Part shown: positions 29,750-39,684 of the stretch, one piece after another
Layout: every line of letters starts with the position of its first letter
Numbering within the stretch: position 1 is the stretch's first letter
Source: an uncultured Clostridia bacterium
Lineage (GTDB): Bacteria > Bacillota > Clostridia > Oscillospirales > Acutalibacteraceae
Length of the DNA stretch: 64,000 nucleotides
Direction: 5' to 3'
Assembly: GCA_904420015.1 (NCBI GenBank)
Contig: CAJFTS010000038.1
Coordinates: forward strand, 17,503 to 81,502
Notes under the pieces: generated by a model
Told to the model about the DNA's origin: nothing
Database searches by the model: none
The model's input: the letters and a program-made list of their open reading frames with translations, nothing else
Made by a program: the position numbers and the translations under genes

Positions 29750-31228
29750 TTGGCGGAAATGGCGCAAAATAAGAATCAGGTGAAGCAAACACCGAAGAAA
29801 AAATGGAGCGGGGCAAAGGTCGCCGTCACGGTGGCACTCTGCCTTTTGGTGGCGCTGGGCGGTTTTGCCGTCTACTTTTTCTCCTCCGACCTGCCCGCGC
29901 AGACCTTTACGGCGGCTACGGTGGGCGAGCATAAGCTGACCGCCGCCCAATACAGCTATTATTTCTCCTCCGCCTACAACGATTTTATGGTGGAGAACCA
30001 GGACAATCTCAGTGCATACGGTCTGGATACCACCAAAACCCTGGCCGAGCAAAAGATTTCCGATGGGATGACCTGGGAGGACTATTTCAAAAACAAGGCC
30101 ATGACCAATATTGTCAGCACCTACGCCACCTATGACGAGGCGGTGAAGAACGGCATCACCCTGTCGCAGGAGGATGAGGCAAGCATCGACGCCTACCTTG
30201 CCTCCATCGAAGAGAATGCCAAGTCCAACAACGCCCGCCTCAGTTCCTATCTGTATGCCCAGTTCGGCAAGGGCGTCACGCTGGACGTCATCCGCGGCGA
30301 GGTGGAAAAGCAGCGGCTTTCCCGCAAATTCCAGCAGCAGCTGACCGAATCGTATACCTTTACCGAAGAGCAGATGCTCGACGAATACAACGAAAACAAA
30401 GATTCGCTGGATATGATTACCTATTACGCCTTCTATATTCCCATCGACAATGCCGGCGACCCCACCCAAAGCGCGGAGGAAGAAAAGCAAAAGGCGCAGG
30501 AGATGTGCGCCGCCGTCACCGATGCGGCCAGCTTCGCCGCATTGGCCCGGCAGTATGCGCCGGAAGGGGAAAAGGAAAAGTATGCCGACGATACCGCCAC
30601 CCGGAAGGTGGAGTATCTGGAAAGCCTTTCGGTTTCTTCGGCGGAAAGCTGGCTCAAGGACGCCGCCCGCCTGCCGGGGGATAAAACGGTGCTCGACGGG
30701 CTCGACGGGTTTTACGTCGTTTATTACGAAAACCGGGAGCGTCCGGAAACCAAGACCGTCAACGTCCGCCAGATCCTGATTACCCCTGAAAGCACCGTCT
30801 CGGAGGAAACGGGGATGACCGCGGAGCAAAAGGAAGAGGTGGAAAGGAAGGCGCAGGAGATTCTTGCGCAATACCAAAGCGGCGAGCAGACGGAAGCGGC
30901 CTTTGCCGCCCTGGCCGCCCAATACAGCGCCGATACCTCCACCGCGGCCAACGGCGGGCTTTACGAGAATATTTATCAGTATCAGCAGTCGAAGAATCTG
31001 GACAGCTGGTGCTTTGACGCCTCCCGCAAGGCGGGGGATACCGGCATTGTGCTGTCCGACACCGGCGCGCACATCCTGTATTTTGTCGCAGACGGGGAGC
31101 CGATGTGGCGCCTGCAGGTCCGTACCAGTCTGACGGCGGTTAAAATCGCCGCTTATCAGGAAGAGCTGTATGAAAAGTACCCGTATGCGGAAAACTCCTT
31201 TGGGATGGGATATTTCGTATCCATCTAA
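29750..31228 (+). CDS. Membrane-anchored parvulin-type peptidyl-prolyl isomerase (PpiC/SurA-like)
   Basis: Probably an extracytoplasmic foldase. A Lys-rich N-terminus and one helix (VAVTVALCLLVALGGFAVYFF, about residues 24-45) anchor it; a SurA-like helical region follows, and the parvulin domain is in the last 160 residues (VNVRQILITPES ... GGLYENIYQYQQ). No lipobox Cys. 492 residues. Start taken as TTG with GAGAGGA about 10 bases upstream; an ATG three codons later is possible. Confidence 0.88.
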   Translation: MAEMAQNKNQVKQTPKKKWSGAKVAVTVALCLLVALGGFAVYFFSSDLPAQTFTAATVGEHKLTAAQYSYYFSSAYNDFMVENQDNLSAYGLDTTKTLAEQKISDGMTWEDYFKNKAMTNIVSTYATYDEAVKNGITLSQEDEASIDAYLASIEENAKSNNARLSSYLYAQFGKGVTLDVIRGEVEKQRLSRKFQQQLTESYTFTEEQMLDEYNENKDSLDMITYYAFYIPIDNAGDPTQSAEEEKQKAQEMCAAVTDAASFAALARQYAPEGEKEKYADDTATRKVEYLESLSVSSAESWLKDAARLPGDKTVLDGLDGFYVVYYENRERPETKTVNVRQILITPESTVSEETGMTAEQKEEVERKAQEILAQYQSGEQTEAAFAALAAQYSADTSTAANGGLYENIYQYQQSKNLDSWCFDASRKAGDTGIVLSDTGAHILYFVADGEPMWRLQVRTSLTAVKIAAYQEELYEKYPYAENSFGMGYFVSI

Positions 31229-31277
31229 AAACGCAGGGAATTCCGGCGTTTTGCCGTCGAAAAGGAAGGGTTGAATC

Positions 31278-31832
31278 GTGGCATTGATTTTGGCGTCCGC
31301 CTCTCCCAGGCGGAAAGAGCTGCTTGAACGAGCCGGGCTTTCCTTTGCCTGCATCCCGGCAAAGGGGGAAGAGGTCATTGCGGCGGGGACCCCGCCCGAG
31401 CAGGCGGCCCTGACCCTGGCGCAGCAGAAGGCGCTGGAGGTGGCGTCTGCCCGTCCCGCCGACACGGTCATCGGGGCCGATACCATTGTGGTCCTCGACG
31501 GGCTGATTTTGGGAAAACCAAAGGACGAGGAAGATGCGGCGCGGATGCTTGGCATGCTGTCCGGCCGGGAGCATCTGGTGCTCACCGGGGTTTGCGTGGT
31601 GCATAAGGGGCACGCCCACTCCTTTGTCCAGCAGACAAAGGTGCGCTTTTACCCCCTGACGCCGGCGAAGATACGCGGCTATGTAATGACGGGCGAGCCG
31701 ATGGACAAGGCGGGCGGATACGGCATCCAGGAAAAAGGAATGGCGCTGGTGGAAGGGATTGAAGGGGATTTCTTCAATGTGATGGGCCTTCCCATCGCCC
31801 GGCTTCTGCGCCTGCTGGAGGGCCTGGAGTAG
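31278..31832 (+). CDS. maf: Maf-type nucleoside triphosphate pyrophosphatase
   Basis: House-cleaning enzyme that hydrolyses non-canonical or modified NTPs (dTTP/UTP-type Maf). Motifs ILASASPRRKELLERAGL at the N-terminus, ADTVIGADTIVVLDG and GYGIQEKGMALVEGIEGDFFNVMGLP. 184 residues. GTG start with AAGGAAGGG upstream. Immediately upstream of mreB as in Bacillus. Confidence 0.95.
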   Translation: MALILASASPRRKELLERAGLSFACIPAKGEEVIAAGTPPEQAALTLAQQKALEVASARPADTVIGADTIVVLDGLILGKPKDEEDAARMLGMLSGREHLVLTGVCVVHKGHAHSFVQQTKVRFYPLTPAKIRGYVMTGEPMDKAGGYGIQEKGMALVEGIEGDFFNVMGLPIARLLRLLEGLE

Positions 31833-31948
31833 GGCCGGCCGGCGGGAAAAGGAAGGCGGAATCCAATCAGGCGGAAAAAACATGCAATATGGTTGAAAAA
31901 GCGGCGGGAAGAATGTCCAAATTTGTTGACATAATTCTGAAAAAGGTG

Positions 31949-31977
31949 TTGTGAAATCAATCCCCCGCCGTTATAAT
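31949..31977 (+). promoter_or_regulatory. Promoter of mreB
   Basis: TTGTGA, 17 bases, TATAAT, about 75 bases before the ATG. A TTGACA occurs 20 bases farther upstream but lacks a well-spaced -10. Confidence 0.75.
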
Positions 31978-32036
31978 AATAGATGTATCGCCTACATGCG
32001 GAAAACCGGGAATCTCCGGGGTTCCCGGGCAATTGA

Positions 32037-33062
<1,026 letters not shown>

Positions 33063-33082
33063 AAAGCGCGATCAAATGGACC

Positions 33083-33136
33083 ATACGCAAAGGCAGCCGG
33101 GAGGGCCGAAGGGGCAGGCCGGCGGCCTTTGCGTAT
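33083..33136 (+). other. Large stem-loop between mreB and mreC
   Basis: ATACGCAAAGGC / GCCTTTGCGTAT forms a 12-bp stem, extended inside by GCCGG / CCGGC. The left arm overlaps CCATACG, which could instead pair with CGTATGG near 33148, so two folds compete ahead of a terminator. Possible regulatory RNA; no known riboswitch motif recognised. Confidence 0.45.
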
Positions 33137-33170
33137 CTGTATTCCTGCCGTATGGACAAAGAGGAATGAG

Positions 33171-33196
33171 GCGGGCGGAGAAACGCCCGCTTTTTT
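33171..33196 (+). terminator. Terminator between mreB and mreC
   Basis: GCGGGCG / CGCCCGC stem, 6-base loop, TTTTTT. Ends mreB transcripts or attenuates entry into mreCD-mrdA. Confidence 0.85.
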
Positions 33197-33288
33197 CATA
33201 GGGAGCGGCCGAGAGGGTGCTTTTTATGAAAAGAGCGGAGAGATCCCCATCCTGTTTTCCATTTGTATGATAAGGAGGCCCAAACGCC

Positions 33289-34173
33289 TTGAAAAGCTTT
33301 TTTAAGACCAAACGCTTCAAAGCCCTGCTGGCCGTGATTCTGGTGCTGTCGGGGTTTATGGTATATTCCATCACCACCCACGGGACGGGAACCATCCCCT
33401 CTTCCCTGGTCAGCGCCGTGGCCAAGCCCTTTGAGCAGTTCGCTTCCTGGATTTCGGGGCTGGCGGACGATGTGTTCGGCGGGTTTGTGCTTACCTCCCA
33501 GCTCAAGGAGCAGGTGGCGCAGATGGAGGAGGAAATCCGCACCCTGCGCGAGCAGCAGGTGGATTATTATGAAATCAAAAGCGAGAATGAGGAGCTGCGG
33601 CAGTATCTGGACTTGAAAAAGGAAAACCCGGATTTCGTGCTCCAGGACGCGCAGGTCATCAGCCGGGATGCCAACGATCCCTTCGGCTCCTTTACCATCA
33701 GCGTCGGCTCCCTCCACGGGGTGGAGCGGGGCGACCCGGTCATTACGCCGGACGGGCTGGTGGGCTGTGTGGATGTGGTGGAGGAGACCCAGTCGCTGGT
33801 GCGCACGGTTTTGGACAATTCCATCGGCATCGGCGCCATCGACAGCTATACCCAGACAAGCGGGCAGATCAGCTCCAATACCTTGACCCTGGCCCAGCAG
33901 GACCGATGCCGGATGAACAACATCAAACGGGAAAACGCCATCAGCAGCGGGGACATCGTCATCACTTCCGGCGTGGGCAAGGGCTATCCCAGGGGCTTGG
34001 TAATCGGGACGGTGGAGGAGGTCTTGCAGGAGACCGACGGCATCTCCAACTACGCCATCATCAAGCCGGCGGCGGATCTCCGCAACGTGCGCAACGTCAT
34101 GGTGATTAAGGAATTTACCGCCACCGCGATTCCGGACGAATCGGTGACCGGCGACGGGGGTGGGACCCAATGA
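33289..34173 (+). CDS. mreC: Cell shape-determining protein MreC
   Basis: Membrane-anchored organiser of the elongation complex. One N-terminal helix (ALLAVILVLSGFMVYSI), then a coiled coil (residues 65-100, QLKEQVAQMEEEIRTLREQ) and two beta barrels (GDPVITPDGLVG, SGDIVITSGVGKGYPRGLVIG). 294 residues. TTG start with AAGGAGG 11 bases upstream. Stop overlaps mreD by four bases. Confidence 0.95.
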   Translation: MKSFFKTKRFKALLAVILVLSGFMVYSITTHGTGTIPSSLVSAVAKPFEQFASWISGLADDVFGGFVLTSQLKEQVAQMEEEIRTLREQQVDYYEIKSENEELRQYLDLKKENPDFVLQDAQVISRDANDPFGSFTISVGSLHGVERGDPVITPDGLVGCVDVVEETQSLVRTVLDNSIGIGAIDSYTQTSGQISSNTLTLAQQDRCRMNNIKRENAISSGDIVITSGVGKGYPRGLVIGTVEEVLQETDGISNYAIIKPAADLRNVRNVMVIKEFTATAIPDESVTGDGGGTQ

Positions 34174-34691
34174 AACCGGAACAGAAAAGGCAGATCGTAA
34201 AATGGATCGGGTATGCGCTCTATCTGCTGCTGCTCTTTCTTTTGCAGAGCACGCCGGGGGTCTTTCCGGCGGTCTTTGGGGCCAAGCCGGTGTTTTTGCT
34301 GCCGGCGGTGGTCTGTGCGGCCATGTTTGAAGGAGAATTCCGCGGCAGTATCCTGGCGGTGGTGGCAGGGCTTTTGTGGGATACCACACGGCTGCGGCCC
34401 TTTGGGTATTCGGCCATTTTGCTGCTGATTTTCGCTTGCCTTTGCGGGCTTTTGATCGTCTATTACATGCGCAACAACCTGCTTACCGCATTGCTCTACT
34501 GCTTCTGCGGCTTTTTGGTGTATGAGCTGCTCGATTGGGCCGTTTTCTTTGTCCCCCATTCCAACGGGGATGCGCTGCAGGCCCTCTATCTGATGGTCCT
34601 GCCGCGGATTGTGTATTCCATGCTGTTTGTTCCGCTGTTCTATTGGCTCTCCTCGAAGCTGGCAAAGAGGCTGGCGGTGGAGCCGCAGTAA
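34170..34691 (+). CDS. mreD: Rod shape-determining protein MreD
   Basis: Polytopic membrane protein with about five hydrophobic helices and little else, 173 residues, in its expected place after mreC. Identified by position, length and the FKxxFxxA-like early segment ALYLLLLFLLQSTPGVFPAVFG. Partner of MreC and PBP2. Confidence 0.9.
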   Translation: MKPEQKRQIVKWIGYALYLLLLFLLQSTPGVFPAVFGAKPVFLLPAVVCAAMFEGEFRGSILAVVAGLLWDTTRLRPFGYSAILLLIFACLCGLLIVYYMRNNLLTALLYCFCGFLVYELLDWAVFFVPHSNGDALQALYLMVLPRIVYSMLFVPLFYWLSSKLAKRLAVEPQ

Positions 34692-34723
34692 CCGTACCAT
34701 AGGGTACAGAAAGGCAGGCTGAA

Positions 34724-36799
34724 ATGGAAGAGAAAAAACACACCGTCCGTAGGATTTTGATGCTGGTGTGCGTACTGGCCATCGCGGTGGTCTATGTGGT
34801 ACGGCTGGCGGAATATCAGCTTGTCAAAGGGGAGCAATTTGTCCAGCAGACAACCTACCAGACCGAAACCACCATTCCCGCCAATGCGGCCAGGGGCGAG
34901 ATTTACGACGCCAACGGCCGGCCGCTGGTGGTCAACCACATCGGCTATTCGGTTTTGTTTTTGCGTCAGTACATGACCAAGGATACCCAAAATCAGACCA
35001 TCCTGACCCTGACGACCCATCTGCGGGAAAACGGGGAAACCTGGAACGACTCGCTGCCCCTTGTGTGGGCGGACCAGACGGACGAGCAGGTGGCGGCCGA
35101 GGCGGCGGGTGAAATCGTATTTGCAGAAGGCCGGGACGCGGATATTGAAAAGCTCAAAAGCGCCAACGACTTGCAGACCTACGCCACGGCCCAGAACTGC
35201 TATGACGCGCTGGTGAAGAAATACGAGCTTGACCAGATGGAGGGGCTTACCCCTTCCCAGACCCGCGATATTATGGGCGTGCGGTATGAGATGGAGCTCA
35301 AGCAGTTTTCCTACCGCAATCCCTTTACCTTCGCCACCGATATCTCGGAAGAGACGATGACCTATATCACCGAGAACACCTTGGAGATCCCGGGCGTTTC
35401 CATCCAAAGCGAGGCGGTCCGGTCCTATGAGAGCGGCGAGATCGCGCCCCATGTCATCGGGACGGTGCGCAAGCTCAATCCCGATGAATACAGCACCCTG
35501 CGCAACGAAGGGTATTCCTACGACGATATCATCGGCCGGGACGGCATCGAGAAGGCGATGGAATCCCAGCTGCGGGGCCAGGCGGGCGAAAAGACGCTGA
35601 CCCTCAATGAGCTGGGGAAGGTGGTGGACAACCAGATTACCAAGGCCCCCCAGGCGGGCAATACCGTTTTCCTGACCATTGATTCGCGCATCCAGCTGGC
35701 GGCCCAGGACGCCCTTGCCGATATCATCGAAGAGCTGCAGCAGACGGCGGCTCCCGGTAAGGGAGGCGACGTCAAATCCGGGTCCGCCATCGTGGTGGAT
35801 GTAAAGACCGGCGGCATCGTCGCCATGGCCAACTATCCCAATTACGACATCAACGATTATGTGGAGCTGGTGTCGAAGGAAGATGCGGCGGTTTACAACC
35901 GTTCCACCCTGGGCCGGTTCCAGCCCGGCTCCACCATGAAGCCGGCGGTGGCTTTGGCTGGGCTGGAGGAAGGGGTTATTGACGCCAACACCAGCATTTA
36001 CTGCTCGAAGGTCTATACCTACTATGACGACTACCAGCCGTCCTGCCTGGGCTATCACGGTTCTCAGACGGTGACCGACGCGCTGAAAAATTCCTGCAAC
36101 TATTTCTTTTTCGACGTAGGCCGGATCCTTACCATTGATAAAATGAATGAATACCAAAAACGGCTGGGGCTGGGAGAGCTGACCGGGATTGAAATCGCAG
36201 AGAATAAGGGGATCCTGGCAAGCCCCGCCTACACCGAATCCATGGGCGGCACTTGGTATCTCGGCAATACCCTTCAGGCGGCCATCGGCCAGCTGGACAA
36301 TTCCTTTACGCCCATTGAAATGGCTATGTACGTTGCCACCATCGCCAACAACGGCACCCGGTATCAGGCCCATTTGGTCAAGGAGGTCAAGTCCTACGAC
36401 CTGTCCCAGACGGTACAGGCTGAACAGATCAATGTCCTAGGGACGTTGGATGTTAAGCAAGAGCATATCGACACCGTCAAGCTGGGTATGTATCGGGCGG
36501 CGTCGGAACAAGGCGGCAACACCTGGTCCTATTTTAAGGATTTCCCCATCAAGATCGCCTGTAAGACGGGTACCGCCCAGACCGGTAAGGACGAGTCGGT
36601 GGTTTCCCCCCATACCCTGTTTATCTCCTTCGGCCCCTATGAGGACCCGGAATATGCGGTGGTGGTGATTTTGGAAAACGGCGCCAACGCGCCTACCTAC
36701 AACTCCAACATCCGGGTGGCGCGGGCGATTTACGACGCCCTCTTCCTCTATGAGGATACCCAGCAGCAGATTACACCGGAAAATGAACTTTTGCCTTAA
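34724..36799 (+). CDS. mrdA: Penicillin-binding protein 2 (elongation-specific transpeptidase)
   Basis: Class B PBP that crosslinks lateral-wall peptidoglycan with RodA. N-terminal helix (ILMLVCVLAIAVVYVV), pedestal domain, then the transpeptidase with STMK (Ser403, Lys406), SCN (457-459) and KTG (614-616). 691 residues. In operon with mreCD, supporting the elongation rather than septal role; no rodA is adjacent. Confidence 0.95.
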   Translation: MEEKKHTVRRILMLVCVLAIAVVYVVRLAEYQLVKGEQFVQQTTYQTETTIPANAARGEIYDANGRPLVVNHIGYSVLFLRQYMTKDTQNQTILTLTTHLRENGETWNDSLPLVWADQTDEQVAAEAAGEIVFAEGRDADIEKLKSANDLQTYATAQNCYDALVKKYELDQMEGLTPSQTRDIMGVRYEMELKQFSYRNPFTFATDISEETMTYITENTLEIPGVSIQSEAVRSYESGEIAPHVIGTVRKLNPDEYSTLRNEGYSYDDIIGRDGIEKAMESQLRGQAGEKTLTLNELGKVVDNQITKAPQAGNTVFLTIDSRIQLAAQDALADIIEELQQTAAPGKGGDVKSGSAIVVDVKTGGIVAMANYPNYDINDYVELVSKEDAAVYNRSTLGRFQPGSTMKPAVALAGLEEGVIDANTSIYCSKVYTYYDDYQPSCLGYHGSQTVTDALKNSCNYFFFDVGRILTIDKMNEYQKRLGLGELTGIEIAENKGILASPAYTESMGGTWYLGNTLQAAIGQLDNSFTPIEMAMYVATIANNGTRYQAHLVKEVKSYDLSQTVQAEQINVLGTLDVKQEHIDTVKLGMYRAASEQGGNTWSYFKDFPIKIACKTGTAQTGKDESVVSPHTLFISFGPYEDPEYAVVVILENGANAPTYNSNIRVARAIYDALFLYEDTQQQITPENELLP

Positions 36800-36810
36800 A
36801 GGCGGGGAAG

Positions 36811-36850
36811 AACCAAACGGCACAGCCAGTTTCGGCTGTGCCGTTTGGTT
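36811..36850 (+). terminator. Long hairpin after PBP2 gene
   Basis: 17-bp perfect arms AACCAAACGGCACAGCC / GGCTGTGCCGTTTGGTT, 6-base loop. Poor U-tract, but placed right after the mre operon. Confidence 0.65.
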
Positions 36851-36920
36851 TGTCAAATGGAAAATTCTTATTATAATATTAATAAAATGAATTTAATAAT
36901 TAATATTATTAATAAATTTA

Positions 36921-36948
36921 TTGACATATTATATTTTTGTGTTATCAT
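36921..36948 (+). promoter_or_regulatory. Promoter of the DUF2089 operon in a very AT-rich block
   Basis: Perfect TTGACA, 16 bases, TATCAT, about 28 bases before the ATG. The preceding 60 bases are almost only A and T (TAATAATTAATATTATTAAT), in sharp contrast to the surroundings. Confidence 0.75.
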
Positions 36949-36975
36949 TATACTATCTTGAAAGGAAGTGACGCC

Positions 36976-37335
36976 ATGAATCAGGTGATTAGCCGCTGCC
37001 CGGTCTGCAAGCAGGAGCTGCGGGTAACGCGGCTTCAATGCGACGGCTGCGATACGGTCATCGAGAACCATTTCCGGCTCAGCAAATTCGATTATCTTTC
37101 CCGCGAGGAGCAGGCTTTTGCCGAGACCTTTCTCCGGTGCCGGGGGAACATCAAAGAGGTGGAAAAGGAGCTGGGCATTTCCTATCCCACCGTTCGCTCC
37201 AAGCTCGACGGCGTGATCAAAGCGCTGGGATATGAGCCGGGGCCCAACGAACAAACGGCAAAGAGAGAGGGGATCCTCAAGGCGCTGGAAAACGGGGAGA
37301 TTACGGTGGAACAAGCGATTGCCCAATTAAAATGA
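36976..37335 (+). CDS. DUF2089-family protein with zinc ribbon and helix-turn-helix
   Basis: N-terminal CPVCKQELRVTRLQCDGCDTVIENHF is a four-Cys zinc ribbon; the middle (CRGNIKEVEKELGISYPTVRSKLDGVIKALGY) is a helix-turn-helix of the type that follows it in DUF2089. 119 residues. ATG with AAAGGAAG upstream. Likely a DNA-binding regulator of its own operon (two small genes follow). Function not established. Confidence 0.85.
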   Translation: MNQVISRCPVCKQELRVTRLQCDGCDTVIENHFRLSKFDYLSREEQAFAETFLRCRGNIKEVEKELGISYPTVRSKLDGVIKALGYEPGPNEQTAKREGILKALENGEITVEQAIAQLK

Positions 37336-37355
37336 GAGAAAAGAGGAGAACCGCT

Positions 37356-37739
37356 ATGGATGAGAAATTGAGAATCCTGAAAATGGTTGAGGAAGGCACC
37401 ATCACCGCCCAGCAGGGGGCGGAGCTGATGTCGGCCATGCAGGCCGCCGTCCCGGCAAAGCCGGAGACGGGAAAGGGCGGCTATGACAAAAAGATGTTCC
37501 GGGTCCTTGTGGACAGCGTATCCGGGGACAAGGTGAAGATCCAGTTCCCGGTCGGCGCCATCCGGAGGATCCTCAAGGCGACGGGAAAGCTCCCCATCCC
37601 GGATAAGGACCTGCAGGGGGTGGATCTTTCCGAGATGATGGACGCCGTTTCCGAATGTTTGGATGCAGAAGTGGAAGGGGATTTCGTCCATGTAGAGGCG
37701 GCGGACGGGACGACGGTCCGCATTTTCGTCGACCAATAA
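37356..37739 (+). CDS. SHOCT-like domain protein
   Basis: 127 residues. N-terminal MDEKLRILKMVEEGTITAQQGAELM is the short SHOCT-like/YvlB N-terminal helix pair; the rest (MFRVLVDSVSGDKVKIQFPV ... VHVEAADGTTVRIFVD) is a beta-rich domain. No membrane helix. Starts 20 bases after the DUF2089 gene with GGAG 7 bases before ATG. Confidence 0.75.
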   Translation: MDEKLRILKMVEEGTITAQQGAELMSAMQAAVPAKPETGKGGYDKKMFRVLVDSVSGDKVKIQFPVGAIRRILKATGKLPIPDKDLQGVDLSEMMDAVSECLDAEVEGDFVHVEAADGTTVRIFVDQ

Positions 37740-37747
37740 GAGGAAAG

Positions 37748-38011
37748 ATGAGGGTTAAAATCAGGACGAAGGGGTTTCGCATGACCATGCCGGTGCCGGT
37801 TTCCATGGCGAGGGTTGTCATCCGGATGATACCAGAGGTGTTGTTTGAGAAAATGAGAGAAAATACACCGGCTCCATACGGCAGCCTGCTTACCAAAGAA
37901 AGCCTCAGCTGGATCGTAGGCGAATGCGTGGATGTTTTCAAGGAAAATAAGGGCCTGGAGGCGATTCACATTGAGACACAGGACGGGACCTTCCTATCGG
38001 TAAAGCTGTAA
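37748..38011 (+). CDS. Small protein resembling the C-terminal part of the preceding gene
   Basis: 87 residues, MRVKIRTKGFRMTMPVPVS at the start and EAIHIETQDGTFLSVKL at the end. The order of V-K-I, F-x-M/F-P-V, a Met/Leu-rich helix and the E-x-x-D-G-T-x-x-x-V end parallels the upstream protein without its SHOCT helices, so it looks like a duplicated domain. Eight bases after the upstream stop, AGAGGA close to the ATG. Function unknown. Confidence 0.65.
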   Translation: MRVKIRTKGFRMTMPVPVSMARVVIRMIPEVLFEKMRENTPAPYGSLLTKESLSWIVGECVDVFKENKGLEAIHIETQDGTFLSVKL

Positions 38012-38053
38012 TGTGCAAGCGGGAGGAAGCGAGCCGCTTAAACAGATTCTACA

Positions 38054-38084
38054 GGGAGAAGCCGCCCTTGGCTTTCTCCCTTTT
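38054..38084 (+). terminator. Terminator of the DUF2089 operon
   Basis: GGGAGAAGCC / GGCTTTCTCCC with one bulge, followed by TTTT. Confidence 0.8.
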
Positions 38085-38173
38085 GGCCGCGCGCCGGTAT
38101 CGGTTGAAAGGAACCCTTCTTTCCCCACAGTGTCAATCGCATACACGGTATGGACCACCATAATAGAAAAAGG

Positions 38174-38210
38174 GTCTCCGGCTGATTGTTATTCGGCCGG
38201 AGACTTTTTT
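38174..38210 (-). terminator. Terminator at the end of the exopolysaccharide operon, possibly bidirectional
   Basis: GTCTCCGGC / GCCGGAGAC stem with TTTTTT on the plus side and a CTTTTT-type run on the minus side. It lies at the 3' end of the Wzy-like gene, overlapping its last codon. Confidence 0.75.
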
Positions 38211-39684
38211 AATAAATTCTTCTATTGTTGCGGTATGTCAAAGCCGCGCGGACGACTAGGATCAGGAAATAGCTGACCAGGGCGATATAAACGAAGGAGC
38301 GGAAGATGTCGATGAATGAGGCGCGGGTGCCGGAAACCAGGACAATAACCAAGGTAATCAGCTCAACGCAAAGAAGCTCCGGCTTCTCCCGCCAGTTGCT
38401 CCGATGGATTAGGGTAAAGATCCAACCCAGCAGCATCCCGTACACCAGCATGGCAAAGACGCCGCCCCAGCCGAAGTTGATGTAGCCCTCCGCAATCATC
38501 GAATAGCCCGGGCCGTAATCCAAATCCATCACTCTCATCAGCCACTGAGCCATCTGCGCATTTTCCGCCGCCGGATGGATGGCCCAAAAGCCCAAGTTGG
38601 GGATGATGGTGGTCAGAGAATACAGATAGGTGGAACCATAGCGGAAGGGATAGGTGGAGGGAACCAGACGCATGGTATCCAACAGCACCCGCATGATGTA
38701 GCCCAGCTCCCCAATCAAACGAAAGAGCGGGTTTTCCATGCCGAAGAGATTGGTAAAAAAATCGGAAAAGGAGCGGTTTGACTGGGTACGGATCTGCGCG
38801 ATGCTGGCAAACAGGCCGGTTACAAAGTATCCGCCGGCGGCCAGCGGGATCGCCCGCCCCAGATTGATGGGCCGGACGGTATAATGCCATACGCAAATCA
38901 GGCACAGCAGCAGCATGGCGGTGTCGCTTCGTCCGCCCAAATACAGCTCCGCAACCGATTTGAGCAGCACCGCAAACAAAAGGAGCCCTCTCTGCCATCG
39001 CTTTTGGGATACCACAAACAGGCACAAAAGAGCCGGAATCAAAAATTCCCCAAAGGTGCGAAAGATCTTTTCCGTCTTGGACAAGATGAGGAGGTATTCG
39101 CTGTAAACCCCCTTGTAACCGTACTGGGCGGCGATCTGTACAGCCCTATAGATATCCAACATATAGGGGACGATACTCACAGCCAGCAGCAGCAGCGCGG
39201 CAATCCGGATAACCTGCTCGTTGGAAGGGGAGCCGGGCCTGCGCAAGGGGCTGGACGGGTAGATGGGCTTGACCCGTCTGGCGGTGATGAGGCCCCCTAT
39301 ATGGAAGAGGTTGAGGGAGATGAGGGTAAATACCTGCCCTTGTACCAGCTCGGTAGACAGGAAGTATCTGCTGATATCGTATTCCTCCGGCATGATGCCG
39401 AAAGCCCAAAGGAAGCACTGGCCATAGCAAAAGAGATAAAAGACCACGAGAAAGAGGATGTACGGGCACAGCAGTTCCCGCCGCACCAGCCGCCAGGAAA
39501 CCAGCGCCCACACAATACTTACCCATCCCAGCCAGCAAAAGACCTGAAACGGCGTATCTGGATCCAGATACATCCCGTCCTTCACAACCGTATATCCGTA
39601 AATAGAAATGGCGACGGTAAATATAACCGTGAAGAGCAGGACCAGTGGTTTTCTTGACAGAGCAGGACTATTAATCGCATCCAC
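38209..39684 (-). CDS. Oligosaccharide repeat unit polymerase (Wzy-like)
   Basis: Polytopic protein (about 11 hydrophobic helices over 491 residues) that probably links polysaccharide repeat units outside the membrane. Large loop with TMRLVPSTYPFRYGSTYLYS and the C-terminal DYGPGYSMIAEGYINFGWGG resemble O-antigen polymerase proteins of the TIGR04370 type. Overlaps the upstream glycosyltransferase by 14 bases. The assigned GTG directly abuts the ribosome binding site (GGAGGTG), so the true start may be a later codon; an ATT 8 bases after GGAGG is conceivable. Last gene of the operon. Confidence 0.8.
   Translation of the reverse strand: MDAINSPALSRKPLVLLFTVIFTVAISIYGYTVVKDGMYLDPDTPFQVFCWLGWVSIVWALVSWRLVRRELLCPYILFLVVFYLFCYGQCFLWAFGIMPEEYDISRYFLSTELVQGQVFTLISLNLFHIGGLITARRVKPIYPSSPLRRPGSPSNEQVIRIAALLLLAVSIVPYMLDIYRAVQIAAQYGYKGVYSEYLLILSKTEKIFRTFGEFLIPALLCLFVVSQKRWQRGLLLFAVLLKSVAELYLGGRSDTAMLLLCLICVWHYTVRPINLGRAIPLAAGGYFVTGLFASIAQIRTQSNRSFSDFFTNLFGMENPLFRLIGELGYIMRVLLDTMRLVPSTYPFRYGSTYLYSLTTIIPNLGFWAIHPAAENAQMAQWLMRVMDLDYGPGYSMIAEGYINFGWGGVFAMLVYGMLLGWIFTLIHRSNWREKPELLCVELITLVIVLVSGTRASFIDIFRSFVYIALVSYFLILVVRAALTYRNNRRIY

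Noticed and set aside
29669..31585. 638-codon open frame antisense to the PpiC foldase and maf
   Set aside because: Crosses two real genes on the opposite strand and is explained by their codon bias.
34640..36373. 577-codon open frame antisense to the PBP2 gene
   Set aside because: PBP2 has all transpeptidase motifs in the other strand; this frame is a mirror of its GC-rich third positions.
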